Assembly (NCBI GenBank): GCA_031179305.1
Contig: JAPSHX010000021.1
Location: 1 to 62,718 of the forward strand
Direction of reading: 5' to 3'
Origin: Paenarthrobacter sp.
Lineage (GTDB): Bacteria > Actinomycetota > Actinomycetes > Actinomycetales > Micrococcaceae
Length of the DNA stretch: 62,718 bases
Both the position numbers and the translations under genes were made by a program. Numbering within the stretch: the first letter of the stretch is position 1; each line of letters starts with the position of its first letter. The notes beneath the pieces were generated by a model, which did not search any database, was not told the DNA's origin, and saw nothing but the letters and a program-made list of their open reading frames with translations. Shown here in pieces: positions 18,945-28,061 of this stretch.

Positions 18945-19855
18945 CTTCGGACCGAGCGCGCAGCAACTATTTGGTGCCGCACCGCCTGCGCTACCGCCCG
19001 CACCCTGGCCGTGGGGCGGTGAGACCTGAGGTGGGCCAGAACTGTCTTCAATTCCGGCACCTCGTCGCGGATTTCGACGGCGGCGAGCTGGCCGCCGTCG
19101 TACGTCAACTGGTGTTGCGGCCGCTGGTGCAGGATTGAATAGCCGAGGCCCCGGGCCACGAAAGTACGCACTGTTTCATAGCTGGCCGAACGGAACCTGA
19201 CGTCGGGTTCCCGGCCACCGAGCCTGGCGATGGAGAGCATGAGGTCGCGGGTGTGCGGCAAGTCCAGCAGCACGAAGGGTTCATCGCTCAATGCGGACAG
19301 CTGAACTGTCTTTGACCCGGCCAGCTTATGGTCTGGTGGAAGTGCCACATAGGGCCTGACGGTATCCACCACCGAACTGGCTATCGCTTCGGGAAGGTCG
19401 AGGTCGTAGCACAGCGCCAAATCCGCTTGGCCACTGAGCAACGCGGCGATGCAGCCCGAAGTATCGGTTTCGATGACTTCCGCTTCGAGGGCGGTGTGGT
19501 CTTCCCGCAATTTCGTCAGGACACCGGGCAGCAGGAAGGGCGCCAGCGTGCTGAAGCAGGCAACACGGATCCGACCGGAGACGCTTTGGTGTTCACCCCG
19601 TGCGTGGTCAATGCTTTCCTCAACCTGAGCCAGGATGGCTTGGGCGTCCCTGACGAACAGCTCGCCTGCCGGTGTGAGCACCAGGCCTTTTGAGCGCTGC
19701 CTGATGAAGAACTGTGTTCCAACGTGCCGCTCCAGCTGAGCGATGGCCGCTGAGACTGCCGATTGGGCCACGTTGAGCCGAACGGCTGCCCCTGTCATGG
19801 ACAGCTGGGCTGCCGCTTCCACGAAGTAGCGCAACTGCGTGAGTGTCACATCCAT
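18941..19855 (-). CDS. LysR family transcriptional regulator
   Basis: A 304-residue activator/repressor. The winged HTH (LTQLRYFVEAAAQLSMTGAA, then VAQSAVSAAIAQLERHVG) and a periplasmic-binding-like effector domain are clear. It is divergent from the RidA-DUF1028-M20-lyase cluster across a 131-nt gap, the usual arrangement for a LysR regulator and its target. The inducer is unknown. Confidence 0.92.
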   Translation of the reverse strand: MDVTLTQLRYFVEAAAQLSMTGAAVRLNVAQSAVSAAIAQLERHVGTQFFIRQRSKGLVLTPAGELFVRDAQAILAQVEESIDHARGEHQSVSGRIRVACFSTLAPFLLPGVLTKLREDHTALEAEVIETDTSGCIAALLSGQADLALCYDLDLPEAIASSVVDTVRPYVALPPDHKLAGSKTVQLSALSDEPFVLLDLPHTRDLMLSIARLGGREPDVRFRSASYETVRTFVARGLGYSILHQRPQHQLTYDGGQLAAVEIRDEVPELKTVLAHLRSHRPTARVRAVAQAVRHQIVAARSVRS

Positions 19856-19896
19856 GAGAAGAGGCTACTCCATTCATCGGAAAAGTCGATGCAATC

Positions 19897-19909
19897 GTTC
19901 TAAAAGAAC
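19897..19909. promoter_or_regulatory. Short dyad between LysR and RidA genes
   Basis: GTTCT-AAA-AGAAC lies in the divergent intergenic region, 42 nt upstream of the LysR start. It is the only clear dyad I see there and may be a binding site. It is short and could occur by chance. Confidence 0.3.
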
Positions 19910-19986
19910 TGTTGGACAGATTTAGAGCACCACAGGAAGCTGAAGAAGACGAGCACGCGTCCAAGAACTGAAAGGCAAGCCGCGAC

Positions 19987-20418
19987 ATGAAGCACCACCG
20001 TATCCGTACGTTCAACACGAAAGAGACCTATCCCGAGCAGAACCTGGACAACGATCTGTGCCAGGCCGTGGTGGCCAATGGCGTGGTTTACCTCCGGGGC
20101 CAAATCGGACAGGACCTTGAGACGCGCGAGTCCGTGGGCATTGGCGACGTCGAAGCCCAAACGGAGAAGGCCATGGCCAACATCGACATGTTGCTCAAGG
20201 AGGCGGGCAGCAGCCTTGAAGACATCGTCAAAGTCACCGTCTACCTCATCGATCCCCGTTACCGCGAAACCGTCTACCGCACCATGGGCCGCTGGCTCAA
20301 AGGCGTTTTCCCCGTCTCTACGGGCATTGTGGTCCAGGCCTTGGCCCGTCCGGAGTGGCTCGTGGAAATTGACGCCACTGCCGTGCTCTCCGCGGGTACC
20401 TCGGAGGGGCGGTCATGA
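19987..20418 (+). CDS. RidA family protein
   Basis: A 143-residue member of the RidA/YjgF/UK114 superfamily, which in well-studied members hydrolyses reactive enamine/imine intermediates. Features are YLRGQIGQD, the strand-helix unit EDIVKVTVYLIDPRYRETVY, and a C-terminal EWLVEIDATAVL. The canonical RidA catalytic arginine motif (CRVEV-type) is replaced here by WLVEID, so this is probably a divergent Rid subfamily rather than RidA proper. First gene of a rightward cluster; the DUF1028 gene overlaps it by 4 nt. Confidence 0.85.
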   Translation: MKHHRIRTFNTKETYPEQNLDNDLCQAVVANGVVYLRGQIGQDLETRESVGIGDVEAQTEKAMANIDMLLKEAGSSLEDIVKVTVYLIDPRYRETVYRTMGRWLKGVFPVSTGIVVQALARPEWLVEIDATAVLSAGTSEGRS

Positions 20419-21086
20419 CATTCAGCATCGCGGCCACAGACGGCAGCGGCAGGTTCGGCATAGCGGTCTCCTCGTCCTCACCCGCTGTTGCCGCCCGGTG
20501 CGCGCACCTGCGCGACGGAATCGGCGCCGTTAGCTCCCAGAACATCACCGATCCCCGGCTGGGAACAGCGTTACTCGACCGCCTGCAGGCGGGCTATTCC
20601 GCGCAAGAGGCGATTGACGCCGTCGTGCAGGAATCAACTGCCGTGGAATATCGCCAGCTGGTGGTCCTGGACGCAAGCGGCGGATCCGCAGTGTTCAGTG
20701 GTGAACATACCCTTGGCGTGGTTGGCGAGGGCCGGGGTGCAAACAGTGTGGCTGCCGGCAACATGCTCGCTCATCCGGGTGTTGCCCAGGCCCTCTGCGA
20801 CGCCTTTGAAGCTACAGCCGGGGAACTTGAAGTGCGGCTGATGGCTTCCCTTCGTGCGGCCGAAGCAGCCGGTGGCGAAGCCGGACCCGTGCGGTCGGCC
20901 GGCATTTCGGTGGTGTCCGGACACGGCTGGAGGGATACGGACCTGCGTGTGGACTGGCATGACCACCCGATCGAGCAACTGGAGGAGCTCCTGCACGTCT
21001 GGCTGCCGCAGCGGGAGGACTACGTAGTTCGCGGCTTGGACCCCGCCGCTTCCGTGAGTTATGGGGTGGCCGGCGATGAGCGCTGA
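20415..21086 (+). CDS. DUF1028 domain-containing protein
   Basis: A 223-residue protein with the DUF1028 pattern FSIAATDGSGRFGIAVSSSS and the central VVDAxG-type strand (VVLDASGGSAVFSG). DUF1028 proteins resemble Ntn-hydrolase folds; their reactions are poorly known. The overlaps with RidA (4 nt) and with the M20 amidohydrolase (11 nt) indicate a tightly coupled operon. It may be an amide or imide hydrolase acting on the same substrate pool, by context. Confidence 0.85.
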   Translation: MTFSIAATDGSGRFGIAVSSSSPAVAARCAHLRDGIGAVSSQNITDPRLGTALLDRLQAGYSAQEAIDAVVQESTAVEYRQLVVLDASGGSAVFSGEHTLGVVGEGRGANSVAAGNMLAHPGVAQALCDAFEATAGELEVRLMASLRAAEAAGGEAGPVRSAGISVVSGHGWRDTDLRVDWHDHPIEQLEELLHVWLPQREDYVVRGLDPAASVSYGVAGDER

Positions 21087-22233
21087 ACCGGCAACCACCA
21101 CCAATCCGGCGGTTCAGCGCCAACGGGTGCTGGATTCCGTCACCGCACAGCAGCCCCACCTGATCCGACTCTCGGAAACCCTGCACGCCAACCCTGAGCT
21201 CGGCTGGCAGGAACATCGTGCCGCCGACTGGACCGCGGAGTACCTATCCCTGCACGGCTTCGAGGTGGAAAGGGAGTACCTGGGCTTCCCCACCGCCATC
21301 CGCGCTGTTTTCGGAACAGGCTCCCGCCGCGTTGGACTCATGGCCGAGTACGACGCCCTTCCAGGCCTCGGCCACGCATGCGGCCACAACATCATCACGG
21401 CCGTCTCGTGCGGTGCCGCCGTGGCCTTGGCACAGTTCGCAGCCGAACACGATCTGACCGTGGAACTCTACGGAACCCCGGCAGAAGAAGGCGGCGGCGG
21501 AAAGATCGAGCTGCTCAAAAAGGGTGCCTTCCGTGGCCTGAACCTGGCCATGATGGCACATCCCAGCCCCGTCGACTCCGCCGAGGCCCGCCCCTACGCG
21601 GTGGCCCACAACCATGTGGAATATAGGGGCAAATCAGCCCACGCAGCTGCGTATCCCGATCAAGGCGTCAATGCCAACGACGCCTTCATTATTGCCCAGG
21701 TGGCTTTGGGCCTCCTCCGCCAACAGCTGCCTCCCGGTACCAGGGTCCATGGCATTCAAACACGCGGCGGCGAAGCACCCAACGCGATCCCTGAAAAGAC
21801 AGAGGGCCGCTGGTACGTCCGTGCTGAATCACTTGCCCGGTTGGGTGAACTGGAAGAGCGCGTCCAGCGGTGTTTCGAAGCCGGGGCTGTGGCATCCGGC
21901 TGCGAGTTGTCGGTGACTCCGGAATCGGAACCGTACTCGGAGTTCCGCACGGACGAGCGGGCACTGGAGCTGTACGTGAAGCATGCGAAGGCTCTTGGCC
22001 GCGACTTCAACGCCCCGCCTGAGCAAGCCACCATGAACCGGGCTTCCACGGACATGGGGAATGTTTCCCAAGTGGTTCCGGCAATCCACCCCTATATAGG
22101 ACTTGGCTGTTTCCCGGCGGCCAACCACCAACCCGAGTTCGCCGCGCATTGCGTCGGTGACGCAGCCAACCTTGCCATTCACGACGGCGCAGCCGCCTTG
22201 GCGCTCACGGCACTGGACTACCTGGCAACGTAG
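21076..22233 (+). CDS. M20 family amidohydrolase/peptidase
   Basis: A 385-residue metal-dependent hydrolase of the AbgB/PM20D2/aminoacylase-like group. The metal-binding segments are HACGHN, EEGGGG and MMAHPS, with a dimerisation domain in between. I start at the ATG of MSAEPATT, which has GGGGTGG upstream; another ATG five codons earlier is possible. These enzymes remove acyl or aminoacyl groups from N-acyl amino acids or related amides. It lies between DUF1028 and a lyase gene. Confidence 0.87.
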   Translation: MSAEPATTTNPAVQRQRVLDSVTAQQPHLIRLSETLHANPELGWQEHRAADWTAEYLSLHGFEVEREYLGFPTAIRAVFGTGSRRVGLMAEYDALPGLGHACGHNIITAVSCGAAVALAQFAAEHDLTVELYGTPAEEGGGGKIELLKKGAFRGLNLAMMAHPSPVDSAEARPYAVAHNHVEYRGKSAHAAAYPDQGVNANDAFIIAQVALGLLRQQLPPGTRVHGIQTRGGEAPNAIPEKTEGRWYVRAESLARLGELEERVQRCFEAGAVASGCELSVTPESEPYSEFRTDERALELYVKHAKALGRDFNAPPEQATMNRASTDMGNVSQVVPAIHPYIGLGCFPAANHQPEFAAHCVGDAANLAIHDGAAALALTALDYLAT

Positions 22234-22273
22234 CCAGGAGTCCGGTGTCGGGAGCATTTCCAGGAAAAGGACC

Positions 22274-23692
22274 ATGACACAACAAGAATCTTCTCCCTGC
22301 CCGGGAGTACGACGAGAGCACGACAGCCTCGGGGACGCAGACGTTCCCGAGGCTTCCTACTGGGGCATCAGCACGCACCGGGCCGTAGACAACTTCCCCG
22401 TCAGCGGACGAACCATCGGCACCCTGCGTTCCCTCATCTGGAGCCTGGGTGCCGTGAAATACTCAGCGGCACGGGCAAACGAAAGCCTGGGCCTCCTTCA
22501 TCCGGACAAATCCGCAGCCATCCAGAAGGCTTCCTTGGAGGTCATGGATGGTCTCTTGGATGACCAGTTCGTGGTGGACACCATCCAAGGCGGTGCCGGG
22601 ACCAGCACCAACATGAACGCCAACGAGGTGATTGCCAACCGTGCCCTGGAGCTGATGGGTCACGGCAAGGGAGACTACTCTGCGCTTCATCCCATTGATG
22701 ATGTGAACCGCAGCCAGTCCACCAACGACGTCTATCCGACGGCCATCAAAATTGCACTGCAGCGGGAAATAACAAAATTCTGTGCGGAGCACTCCAGGCT
22801 CATCCAAGCATTTGACGCGAAGGCCGCGGAGTTCGCCGGAATCATCAAAGTGGGCCGCACCCAACTGCAGGACGCTGTGCCCATGTCCATGGGGCAGGAG
22901 TTCGGGGCATTCGCCGACACCCTCCGTGAGGATGGCCAACGGCTCCTTGAACTCCTTCCCCACCTGCGGGAATCAAACCTTGGAGCCACCGCCATCGGGA
23001 CCGGCATCACTGCCTCCCCCGGCTACCGGGAAGCGGTGATCAGCGAGCTCAGTTCCATCACGGGATTGCAGCTCAGCTCCGCGACCAACCTCGTGGAGGC
23101 AACCAGCGATACAGGCGTCTTCATGCTCGTCTCCGGCGTCCTGAAGAGGGCAGCGGTGAAGCTCTCCAAGATCTGCAATGACCTCCGTTTGCTCTCCTCC
23201 GGTCCGCAGACGGGGTTTGGAGAGATACTCCTGCCCGCAGTGCAGGCCGGGTCCTCCATCATGCCCGGGAAGGTCAACCCGGTCATCCCGGAAATGGTCA
23301 ACCAGGTTGCCTTCCGGGTGATTGGCGCGGATGCCACCGTGACCATGGCCGTGGAGGCAGGGCAGCTCCAGCTCAATGCCTTCGAGCCTGTCATTGCTGA
23401 CGCTTTGCTTGAGTCGATCGCCTGGCTTACTGTGGCCTGCCGCCAACTCCGGACACACTGCGTGGACGGCATCACTGCGAACACGCAGCTGCTGCAGCAA
23501 CGGATGGTGGAGTCCATCAGCGTCGTCACCGGATTGGCACCCTTGATCGGATACGCCGCCGCTGCAGAACTGGCCAAGGAGGCCCTCGCTAGCCATCGAG
23601 GCATTGCTGAACTAGTGATTGAACGCGGACTGCTTGACCCTCAGAAAATGGAGGCGGCTCTTTCGGCCAGGTCGCTTGCGGGGCTCGGCTAA
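22274..23692 (+). CDS. Aspartate ammonia-lyase (fumarase/aspartase superfamily)
   Basis: A 472-residue lyase. The superfamily signature loop is SSIMPGKVNP, with the candidate catalytic Ser at residue 327/328. Other conserved blocks are QGGAGTSTNMNANEV and VGRTQLQDAVPM. The combination with RidA, DUF1028 and an M20 amidohydrolase suggests deamination of an amino acid released from an amide. The ATG follows AGGAAAAGG; the open frame upstream overlaps the M20 gene and is not used. Fumarase function is less likely, but the two are hard to separate by motif alone. Confidence 0.87.
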   Translation: MTQQESSPCPGVRREHDSLGDADVPEASYWGISTHRAVDNFPVSGRTIGTLRSLIWSLGAVKYSAARANESLGLLHPDKSAAIQKASLEVMDGLLDDQFVVDTIQGGAGTSTNMNANEVIANRALELMGHGKGDYSALHPIDDVNRSQSTNDVYPTAIKIALQREITKFCAEHSRLIQAFDAKAAEFAGIIKVGRTQLQDAVPMSMGQEFGAFADTLREDGQRLLELLPHLRESNLGATAIGTGITASPGYREAVISELSSITGLQLSSATNLVEATSDTGVFMLVSGVLKRAAVKLSKICNDLRLLSSGPQTGFGEILLPAVQAGSSIMPGKVNPVIPEMVNQVAFRVIGADATVTMAVEAGQLQLNAFEPVIADALLESIAWLTVACRQLRTHCVDGITANTQLLQQRMVESISVVTGLAPLIGYAAAAELAKEALASHRGIAELVIERGLLDPQKMEAALSARSLAGLG

Positions 23693-23707
23693 AGCCAACC
23701 AGAGCAG

Positions 23708-23742
23708 AAAGGGGACCACGCCTGCTTGGCGTGGTCCCCTTT
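23708..23742. terminator. Bidirectional terminator between convergent genes
   Basis: Perfect 15-bp stem (23708-23722 with 23728-23742), 5-nt loop, with A-run on the left and T-run on the right. It lies 15 nt after the lyase stop and 14 nt after the stop of the convergent monooxygenase gene, so it probably serves both. Confidence 0.88.
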
Positions 23743-23755
23743 TGCGGCTCTGGCG

Positions 23756-25033
23756 TCAGACGGCTCCGCTCGCCACCAGGGCATTCTGCTCGTTGTGGGT
23801 CAGGTAGCTCCGTTGGATGGTGATCTGGTCGGCCACGTACTTGGCGTCGTGCCAGACGCCCCAGATGAAGCTGGATCCACGGCGGGACTGCCATGGCAGG
23901 CCCAGGAAGTAGACGCCGGGCTCGGTGGAGACACCGCGTTGCTGCAACGGCTTTCCTTTGTCATCGAAAGCGTCCACTTGAAGCCAGCCGTAGTCCACTG
24001 CGAAGCCTGTTGCCCACACGATGGAGGTGACTCCAGCCGCGGCGAGGTCCAGCTCATGGATGGGGTTGGTGAGGCTCTCCGGGTCCGGCCTGAGGAAACG
24101 GGCCTCGGGCTCCTCAGGAAGATCCAGGCCGTTACGTTCAACGTACGCGTCGGCTTCGTCCAGCAACTCCAGGTAGTGTGCGTCACCGTTCGCGATGTTG
24201 GTGCGGAGGTCGTCCGCGAAGCGCATTGTGCCGTCCTGGATCTCCAGGGTCCGCCCCACGAGCTTGATTCCGTTCTCGGCGAGCGCCCGGAAATCCACGG
24301 TGTGGCCGCCTTCTGCCCCGCTGACCGCGATGGTCACGTGTTCGGCGCCCAGTGCCGGGGTGGAGGCGTCCCACTTGCCCAGCACACCCAGCCACCAGCA
24401 GAAGTCCCGGCCACGGTAGTTCCGCGGGGGCCGGTCGTGGGGGCCAACGGAAAGGTACACCTGCCGGCCTGAACGCTGGATTTCCGCGGCGATCTGGACG
24501 CCGGAGGAACCGGCGCCCACCACCAGTACGGCACCTTGGGGCAGTTGGCCGGGGTTGCGGTACGAGCTTGAGTGCATCTGCATGAGTCCGGCGGTTTCGG
24601 GAACGACGGCGGGGATTACCGGCCGCTGGAACGGCCCTGTGGCGGCTACTACGTAGCGTGCGTTGTACTCCCCATCGGATGTTTGTACGTGGAAGCCTGG
24701 CGCTCCGGCGTTCCTGCGCACGGACTTTACTTCCACGCCGCAGCGGATGGGCGCGCCGATCTTCCCGGCGTACGCCACGAAGTAGTCGGCTACCTGCTCC
24801 TTGGATGGGAACGAGCCGGGCTCGATGTCGGTGAATTCCAGGCCCGGGAAACGATCGTGCCAGGCAGGCCCATTGGCAACCAGGGAATCCCACCTCATTG
24901 AACGCCACCGCTCAGCAATGCGGTGGCGTTCAAGAACGATATGGGGAATTCCCCGCTCGCTTAGGTGCTCGCTCATCGCTACCCCGGCCTGGCCTGCCCC
25001 TACGACGAGGACCTCAACCTCTTGGCTTGACAT
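23756..25033 (-). CDS. Flavin-containing monooxygenase-like oxidoreductase
   Basis: A 425-residue protein with an N-terminal FAD-binding GAGQAG and a central NADP-binding GAGSSG (VLVVGAGSSGVQIA). A late FMO-type ATG motif is present (VWATGFAVDYGW). The architecture fits class B flavin monooxygenases or YdhS/CzcO-like proteins. The canonical FMO fingerprint FxGxxxHxxx(Y/F) is only partly visible around MQMHSSSYRNP. It may hydroxylate nitrogen or sulfur compounds, but the substrate is unknown. Confidence 0.83.
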   Translation of the reverse strand: MSSQEVEVLVVGAGQAGVAMSEHLSERGIPHIVLERHRIAERWRSMRWDSLVANGPAWHDRFPGLEFTDIEPGSFPSKEQVADYFVAYAGKIGAPIRCGVEVKSVRRNAGAPGFHVQTSDGEYNARYVVAATGPFQRPVIPAVVPETAGLMQMHSSSYRNPGQLPQGAVLVVGAGSSGVQIAAEIQRSGRQVYLSVGPHDRPPRNYRGRDFCWWLGVLGKWDASTPALGAEHVTIAVSGAEGGHTVDFRALAENGIKLVGRTLEIQDGTMRFADDLRTNIANGDAHYLELLDEADAYVERNGLDLPEEPEARFLRPDPESLTNPIHELDLAAAGVTSIVWATGFAVDYGWLQVDAFDDKGKPLQQRGVSTEPGVYFLGLPWQSRRGSSFIWGVWHDAKYVADQITIQRSYLTHNEQNALVASGAV

Positions 25034-25176
25034 GTGATCTCCTATATGGCGAAAGGTCGCCCTTTTCTGTGACGGTTAATTCATTCTCACGTGCCCAAAG
25101 TGCATCTGCATAGTGAATAAAACCGCACAACCACATCGGAAATTACGATGATTGGCCAAGGGGACCACGTCGTCTT

Positions 25177-28002
25177 TTAGCGGGAGAGCTCCTCCAACAA
25201 CTCCAAGACGTGCCGGTACTGGGAGCCCGTGGCGCGCGTCATGCCAAGCTCGCAGGTCCGGTTGCAGGAGGCGTGGGCAGCAGCATGCGTGTCCGCTACG
25301 TCCGTTGCCTGGCGTGCGGTTGCCGATGCCGTCAGTTCCGGATGCAACATGCCCCTATCGCCGGCGAACGCACAACAACCCCAGTTTTCTGGAATGTCCA
25401 CACGATCCGCCACTGCACCGGCCACCACGCTGAGAGCATCGTTCAGGCCCATCCGCGTAGACGAACAGGTGGGATGCAGCGCCAAAGAACCAAGCTTTTC
25501 GTACTCGGGCAGGCGAGGCAGGATCCGTTCGGCTGCGAAGTCCACAGCGTCCACAATGCGCAAGGGAAGCTGATCCTCCGCCGGGACTTCGGATTCCACC
25601 GCATGGCGCAGGCCTTCCGTACAGGATGACGCATCGCACACGATAGGTAGCTCACCATCACGGGTTGCTTGACGAAGCGCTGCCAAGGTTTTTGCTCTCA
25701 TGGTTTCCTGGCCGTCGGCCATCCCCTTGGAGGACCATGGCGTTCCACAACACAGGCCGTCAATGCCTTGCGGCACCCAGAGGGTGAGGCCTACCCGGGC
25801 AGAAAGCTGCTCGAAGCTGTACTGCACCCCCTGGCCTGGCGATTGAGGAGACACACCTGCCGGACCGAACATGGTGTTCACGCAGGCAGGAAAGTACACC
25901 GCATCCACGTGCCCTGCAGGGATCGGGCGTTTCCGCGCTGACCCTCCGCCCGGCAGTTCCGGGGAATAGAGAGGTACGGTATCTGCTCCCAAGACGGCCC
26001 TCGCTGCCTTGTTGGGCGGCGTGATGACGGCCGCTGGAAGCTTGTCCACTACTGTCAGCGCAAGAGCCGCTCCCCGGCTGACACCTTCCCAATGCTTGGC
26101 GGCGGCGTTCCACGCACCGTTGGCGAGTTTGCCGGCGTCGTTCCTTCTCAGGCGCTTCACCAGTGAACCTGTGTTGATGTCCACCGGGCAGGCGGTTTGG
26201 CACATGCCGTCCACGGCGCAGGTGTCCACCGACTCGTACCCGTAGTCCCGCTCGAGCTCTTTCACCAAGGCCATGTCCCCGGCCAACCTCGCAGATTCGA
26301 TGGCACGCAGTGTGACGATCCTCTGGCGCGGGGTGAGGGTGATGTCCTTGCTGGGACAAACCGGCTCGCAATAGCCACAGGAAACGCAGCGGTCCACTTC
26401 CTCCGCTACCGCCGGTGCCGTCTTGATGTGCCGGAGGTGGGCAGTCGGGTCCTCCTCCATCACCACCCCCGGGTTGAGCACGCCTGTGGGGTCGAAGAGG
26501 TGCTTGATGGTGCGCATGACGTCGTAGAGCTCGTCGCCGTACTGTCGGCGAACAAAAGGCGCCATGACCCGCCCCGTGCCGTGCTCCGCCTTCAGCGATC
26601 CTCCTTCGGCAAGGACCAGGTCCACCATGTCCTCGGTGAAGGCGCTGTAACGGTCCAGTTCGGACGTCGAGGCAAAACCGTCCGTCAGCATGAAGTGGAC
26701 GTTGCCATCCTTGGCATGGCCGAAGATCACGCTGTTGCTGTAGCCGTACTTTTCAAAGAGCCCGATGAGGCCCCGACAGGTGCGGCCCAGCACGGGCACC
26801 GGCACCACAATGTCTTCCAACAGAGCCGTGGTGCCTTGAGGACGCGCCCCGGCCACGGAGGCATAGAGTCCCTTCCGCAGCTGCCACAACTGACCGCGCT
26901 CCCTAGCGTCTGCGGTGAATTGCGCAGGAGCCGACAGGCCAAGGCCCGTCAGGATTTCCGAACCGCCGACCTGAAGCTCTTCCAGTTGGCCGGCACTCCC
27001 CGCGGAGTATTCCACCAGAAGGGCGGCATGGTCCCGGACCGCAATGTCATGCACGACGGCGGGCGTTCCCTTGAGCGTCTGGCCCACCTTGAGTGACAGG
27101 GCGTCCATGAGTTCGATGGTTGCAGCTCCCGTGTCCACCAGCGCGGGCAGGGCAGCGTTTGCTGCCTCAAGGTCGGGGAAGACCAAGAGGCCTGCTGCAG
27201 CGTGCTGTAGCCGCGGAATGGTGCGGAAGACTGCCTCGGCGACGAATCCCAGGGTGCCTTCACTGCCGATGATCAGGTGCGCCAGGATGTCTACCGGGTT
27301 CCGGAAGTCCAGCAGGGAGTTCAGCCCATAGCCCATGGTGTTCTTCATGGAAAACTGCTGCCGGATCCTCTGCACGGAGTCCGGGTTGTTCCGGACCCTC
27401 TCGGCCAGCAGGGCCAGTCCCTGATACAGATCCGGCTCAACGGCGAGGAGCCTCTGCTCGGCGTCCGGCGCGCCAGTGTTCATCACCGTCCCCGACGGCA
27501 GCACTACGGTCAATGACTCCAACGTGCGGTACGTGTTGTCCACGGTGCCGCAGTTCATACCGGAGGAGTTGTTTGCTACTACCCCGCCGATGGTGCACGC
27601 AGCTTCACTGGCCGGATCAGGCCCGAACTTCCGACCGTAACGCGCGAGTCTGGCATTGAGTGCCCGAACGGTGACGCCAGGCTGGACACGGACCCGGGCG
27701 CCGTCGTCGAGCACTTCAATATCCCGGAAGTTCCGGCGAACATCCACCAGCACGCCATCGGTGACAGCCTGCCCGCTCAAGCTGGTACCGCCGGAGCGGA
27801 ATGTCAGCGGCACTCCCTGGGCTGCGCTGGCACGCAGCAACCCACCAACGTCCGCAGCGCTCTTCGCCGTGACCACCGCCTGCGGAATCAACAGGAAATG
27901 CGAAGCATCGTGGGCATGCGCATGGCGATCGATTGCCCGAGTACTCACAGCGGCCGGATCCTGCACCGCAGCACGGAAGCTTGAGAGGTCAAGAGAAGCC
28001 AC
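25177..28002 (-). CDS. FAD-binding and (Fe-S)-binding oxidoreductase (D-lactate/2-hydroxyacid dehydrogenase type)
   Basis: A ~941-residue fusion of a GlcD-like flavin half and a GlcF-like iron-sulfur half. The flavin half has the PCMH FAD signature (FRSGGTSLSGQAV). Two ferredoxin-type clusters follow: CVSCGYCEPVCP near residue 540 and CAVDGMCQTACP near 600. The C-terminal half has cysteine motifs DGLCCGTPW near 750 and NWGCCAFAGDRG near 877. It would pass electrons from a 2-hydroxyacid such as D-lactate to the quinone pool. Starts at GTG (GGATGG upstream) or at a TTG five codons earlier. Confidence 0.88.
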   Translation of the reverse strand: MASLDLSSFRAAVQDPAAVSTRAIDRHAHAHDASHFLLIPQAVVTAKSAADVGGLLRASAAQGVPLTFRSGGTSLSGQAVTDGVLVDVRRNFRDIEVLDDGARVRVQPGVTVRALNARLARYGRKFGPDPASEAACTIGGVVANNSSGMNCGTVDNTYRTLESLTVVLPSGTVMNTGAPDAEQRLLAVEPDLYQGLALLAERVRNNPDSVQRIRQQFSMKNTMGYGLNSLLDFRNPVDILAHLIIGSEGTLGFVAEAVFRTIPRLQHAAAGLLVFPDLEAANAALPALVDTGAATIELMDALSLKVGQTLKGTPAVVHDIAVRDHAALLVEYSAGSAGQLEELQVGGSEILTGLGLSAPAQFTADARERGQLWQLRKGLYASVAGARPQGTTALLEDIVVPVPVLGRTCRGLIGLFEKYGYSNSVIFGHAKDGNVHFMLTDGFASTSELDRYSAFTEDMVDLVLAEGGSLKAEHGTGRVMAPFVRRQYGDELYDVMRTIKHLFDPTGVLNPGVVMEEDPTAHLRHIKTAPAVAEEVDRCVSCGYCEPVCPSKDITLTPRQRIVTLRAIESARLAGDMALVKELERDYGYESVDTCAVDGMCQTACPVDINTGSLVKRLRRNDAGKLANGAWNAAAKHWEGVSRGAALALTVVDKLPAAVITPPNKAARAVLGADTVPLYSPELPGGGSARKRPIPAGHVDAVYFPACVNTMFGPAGVSPQSPGQGVQYSFEQLSARVGLTLWVPQGIDGLCCGTPWSSKGMADGQETMRAKTLAALRQATRDGELPIVCDASSCTEGLRHAVESEVPAEDQLPLRIVDAVDFAAERILPRLPEYEKLGSLALHPTCSSTRMGLNDALSVVAGAVADRVDIPENWGCCAFAGDRGMLHPELTASATARQATDVADTHAAAHASCNRTCELGMTRATGSQYRHVLELLEELSR

Positions 28003-28061
28003 TAGGGCACCATCCAATCCAGTACGGGAGTGGATTGCATTATGTCAGCAGCTCGGCTGCC

